Source: CAWBRT01 sp963832365
Lineage (GTDB): Bacteria; Acidobacteriota; Terriglobia; Terriglobales; Acidobacteriaceae
Direction of reading: 5' to 3'
DNA: 64,000 nucleotides
NCBI GenBank assembly: GCA_963832365.1
Contig: CAWHUL010000025.1
Location: forward strand, 186,001 to 250,000
A program made the translations under genes and the position numbers. Below, piece after piece: positions 62,749 through 64,000 of the stretch; positions within the stretch are counted from its first letter, which is position 1, and each line of letters begins with the position of its first letter. The notes beneath the pieces are model-generated. The model ran no database searches. It worked only from the letters and a program-made list of their open reading frames with translations, and was not told the origin of the DNA.

Positions 62749-64000
62749 CAGGATGCTGAAAAACTACTCTCGTTTCCACAGGGCAAGCTGGTAAGAAGAA
62801 GGTATGCGTGGAGACGACGAGCAGCAGTTAGATGTTTTCAGTTACGTGAGCCCTGAGCAGCGCGTTCCTCAAGACCATCCGTTGCGTGCGGTACGGGCGA
62901 TGACCGACACCGCCCTGCGCGAGTTTCGGCCCAGACTGAACAAGCTGTACGCCCGGACAGGGCGGCCTTCGATTGCGCCGGAGAAGTTGCTGCGGGCGCT
63001 GCTACTGCAAGTGCTGTACTCGGTGCGCAGTGAACGTATGCTGATGGAGCAACTCAACTACAACCTGCTTTTCCGCTGGTTCGTGGGTTTGAACATGGAC
63101 GACGCCATCTGGGACCCGACCGTGTTCAGCAAGAACCGTCAGCGGTTGCTGGCTGGCGACATCGCGGAAGCGTTCTTTGAGGCTGTCCTGAAACAAGCGC
63201 GGCGGCTCGACCTGCTCAGCGATGAGCACTTTACCGTGGATGGAACTTTGCTGGAAGCATGGGCGGGGCAAAAGAGTTTCCGCCGTATGGATGATGACGA
63301 GCAGCCACCTGCGGCTTCCGGCCAAGAGGGCGGCTCGAATCCAACGGTAAACTTTCATGGCGAAAAGCGCAGCAATGATACCCATTGCTCTACGACCGAC
63401 CCGGATGCCATGCAGGCTCGCAAGAGCCGTGGCAGTGCAGCGGTGCTGGCCTATCGCGGCCATCTGCTCACCGAGAACCGCAACGGACTGGTGGTGTCGA
63501 CCCGCACTACGCAAGCCTATGGCGCAGCCGAACGCGATGCCGCTCTGCTGATGGTTGAGGCGATTCCCGGCAACGGCAGCGTCACGCTGGGAGCCGACAA
63601 GGGCTATGACGTTCACGACTTCATTGGCGAGTTGCGGCACATGAACGTTACTCCGCATGTAGCGCAGAACGATACCAACCGCCGAAGTGCCATCGACCAG
63701 CGCACCACCCATCACGACGGCTATCGGGTGAGCCAGAGAAAGCGCAAGAGAATCGAAGAGGTGTTCGGCTGGATGAAAACAGTGGGGCTGTTACGCAAAC
63801 TGCGGCATCGTGGACTGGAGCAGGTCGGCTGGGTCTTCACCTTTACGGCTGCGGCCTACAATCTGGTGCGCATCCGCAATCTCATGGGTAGTACCCCTCA
63901 GCCGAAGTGTGCGTAAAACCGCCACTAATCGCCTCCAACCTCCACGTCAACCACGAACAGTTCACCAGCGGAATCCTTGAACTGACCACATACAACACAG
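62749..64000 (+). mobile_element. IS5-type insertion sequence, right end beyond the window
   Basis: A probable left terminal repeat begins around 62749 (CAGGATGCTGAAAAACTACT), 55 bp ahead of the transposase ATG. Elements of this group commonly end in such CAGG...TTTTTCAGC-like inverted repeats. The matching right end is not found up to base 64000, so the element either runs past the edge or has lost that end. Confidence 0.55.
62804..63916 (+). CDS. IS5-type DDE transposase
   Basis: 370 residues, apparently complete. N-terminal DUF772-like region (VPQDHPLRAVRAMTDTALRE, SVRSERMLMEQLNYNLLFRW, TVFSKNRQRLL). The catalytic core has D in HFTVDGTLLEAWAG, D in VTLGADKGYDVHDF and E in RIEEVFGWMKTVGLLRK. 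SRGSAAVLAYRGHLLTENRN is typical of this group. No frameshift, so it may be active. Downstream of it nothing else is resolved before the window end. Confidence 0.9.
   Translation: MRGDDEQQLDVFSYVSPEQRVPQDHPLRAVRAMTDTALREFRPRLNKLYARTGRPSIAPEKLLRALLLQVLYSVRSERMLMEQLNYNLLFRWFVGLNMDDAIWDPTVFSKNRQRLLAGDIAEAFFEAVLKQARRLDLLSDEHFTVDGTLLEAWAGQKSFRRMDDDEQPPAASGQEGGSNPTVNFHGEKRSNDTHCSTTDPDAMQARKSRGSAAVLAYRGHLLTENRNGLVVSTRTTQAYGAAERDAALLMVEAIPGNGSVTLGADKGYDVHDFIGELRHMNVTPHVAQNDTNRRSAIDQRTTHHDGYRVSQRKRKRIEEVFGWMKTVGLLRKLRHRGLEQVGWVFTFTAAAYNLVRIRNLMGSTPQPKCA

Overview
The window looks like a chromosomal segment of an Acidobacteriota (Terriglobia-like) genome, probably from a draft or metagenome assembly. 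This is inferred from gene content and protein style only: a giant NHL/MBG-domain exported protein, HybB/NrfD-type respiratory modules with multihaem cytochromes, PadR regulators with a cysteine-rich N-terminus and moderately high GC. There is no rRNA in the window. About fourteen single-base frameshifts (roughly ten extra bases, four missing bases) break otherwise intact, conserved reading frames, so many gene models here are given as one gene across a frame change.

Layout. 0-2.6 kb: a truncated branched-chain aminotransferase, a divergent Lrp/AsnC regulator and a class V aminotransferase/cysteine desulfurase. 2.9-10.7 kb: a complete chemotaxis operon (cheA, cheW, a receptor, cheY, cheB, cheR) with a PilZ protein opposite. 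10.9-14.1 kb: indolepyruvate oxidoreductase iorAB plus a class I aminotransferase (2-oxoacid/aromatic amino acid catabolism). 14.3-16.3 kb: a DUF485/ActP-type acetate symporter pair. 16.3-18.3 kb (minus): a UGSC-type selenoprotein with an in-frame TGA and a SECIS-like hairpin, translationally coupled to a thioredoxin-like partner. 18.4-22.5 kb: two MoeA-type molybdopterin genes, the second fused to a periplasmic-binding-protein-like domain, flanked by small membrane proteins. 22.5-24.5 kb: two tandem universal stress proteins.

24.8-30.3 kb (minus): a citrate lyase operon citC-citD-(PPC/DUF296)-citE-citF-citXG. 30.5-32.9 kb (minus): a secreted amidohydrolase, a 29-residue membrane peptide and a PadR regulator. 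33.3-41.9 kb (plus): a respiratory operon with an HdrD/DsrK-like Fe-S protein, a cytochrome-b-like membrane protein, a four-cluster ferredoxin, and a HybB-type membrane protein fused to a hexahaem cytochrome; it continues into a cysteine-motif PAS histidine kinase, two response regulators and an exported rhodanese. It reads as a membrane electron-transfer complex with its own redox-responsive signalling, perhaps linked to sulfur compounds. 41.9-50.2 kb: two DASS-type carboxylate transporters (one with a zinc ribbon), an FAH-family hydrolase, a beta-hydroxyacid dehydrogenase, a TPP enzyme and an M20 peptidase, suggesting organic acid uptake and breakdown.

50.4-64 kb looks like an accessory island: a decayed tyrosine integrase beside the 3' half of a tRNA-Val(GAC) gene, a 106-bp direct repeat (50.9 and 60.4 kb) that begins in the tRNA anticodon-loop sequence, the giant NHL/MBG protein between the repeats, a frameshifted tryptophan/histidine-rich membrane protein of unknown function, and an IS5-type transposase running to the window edge.
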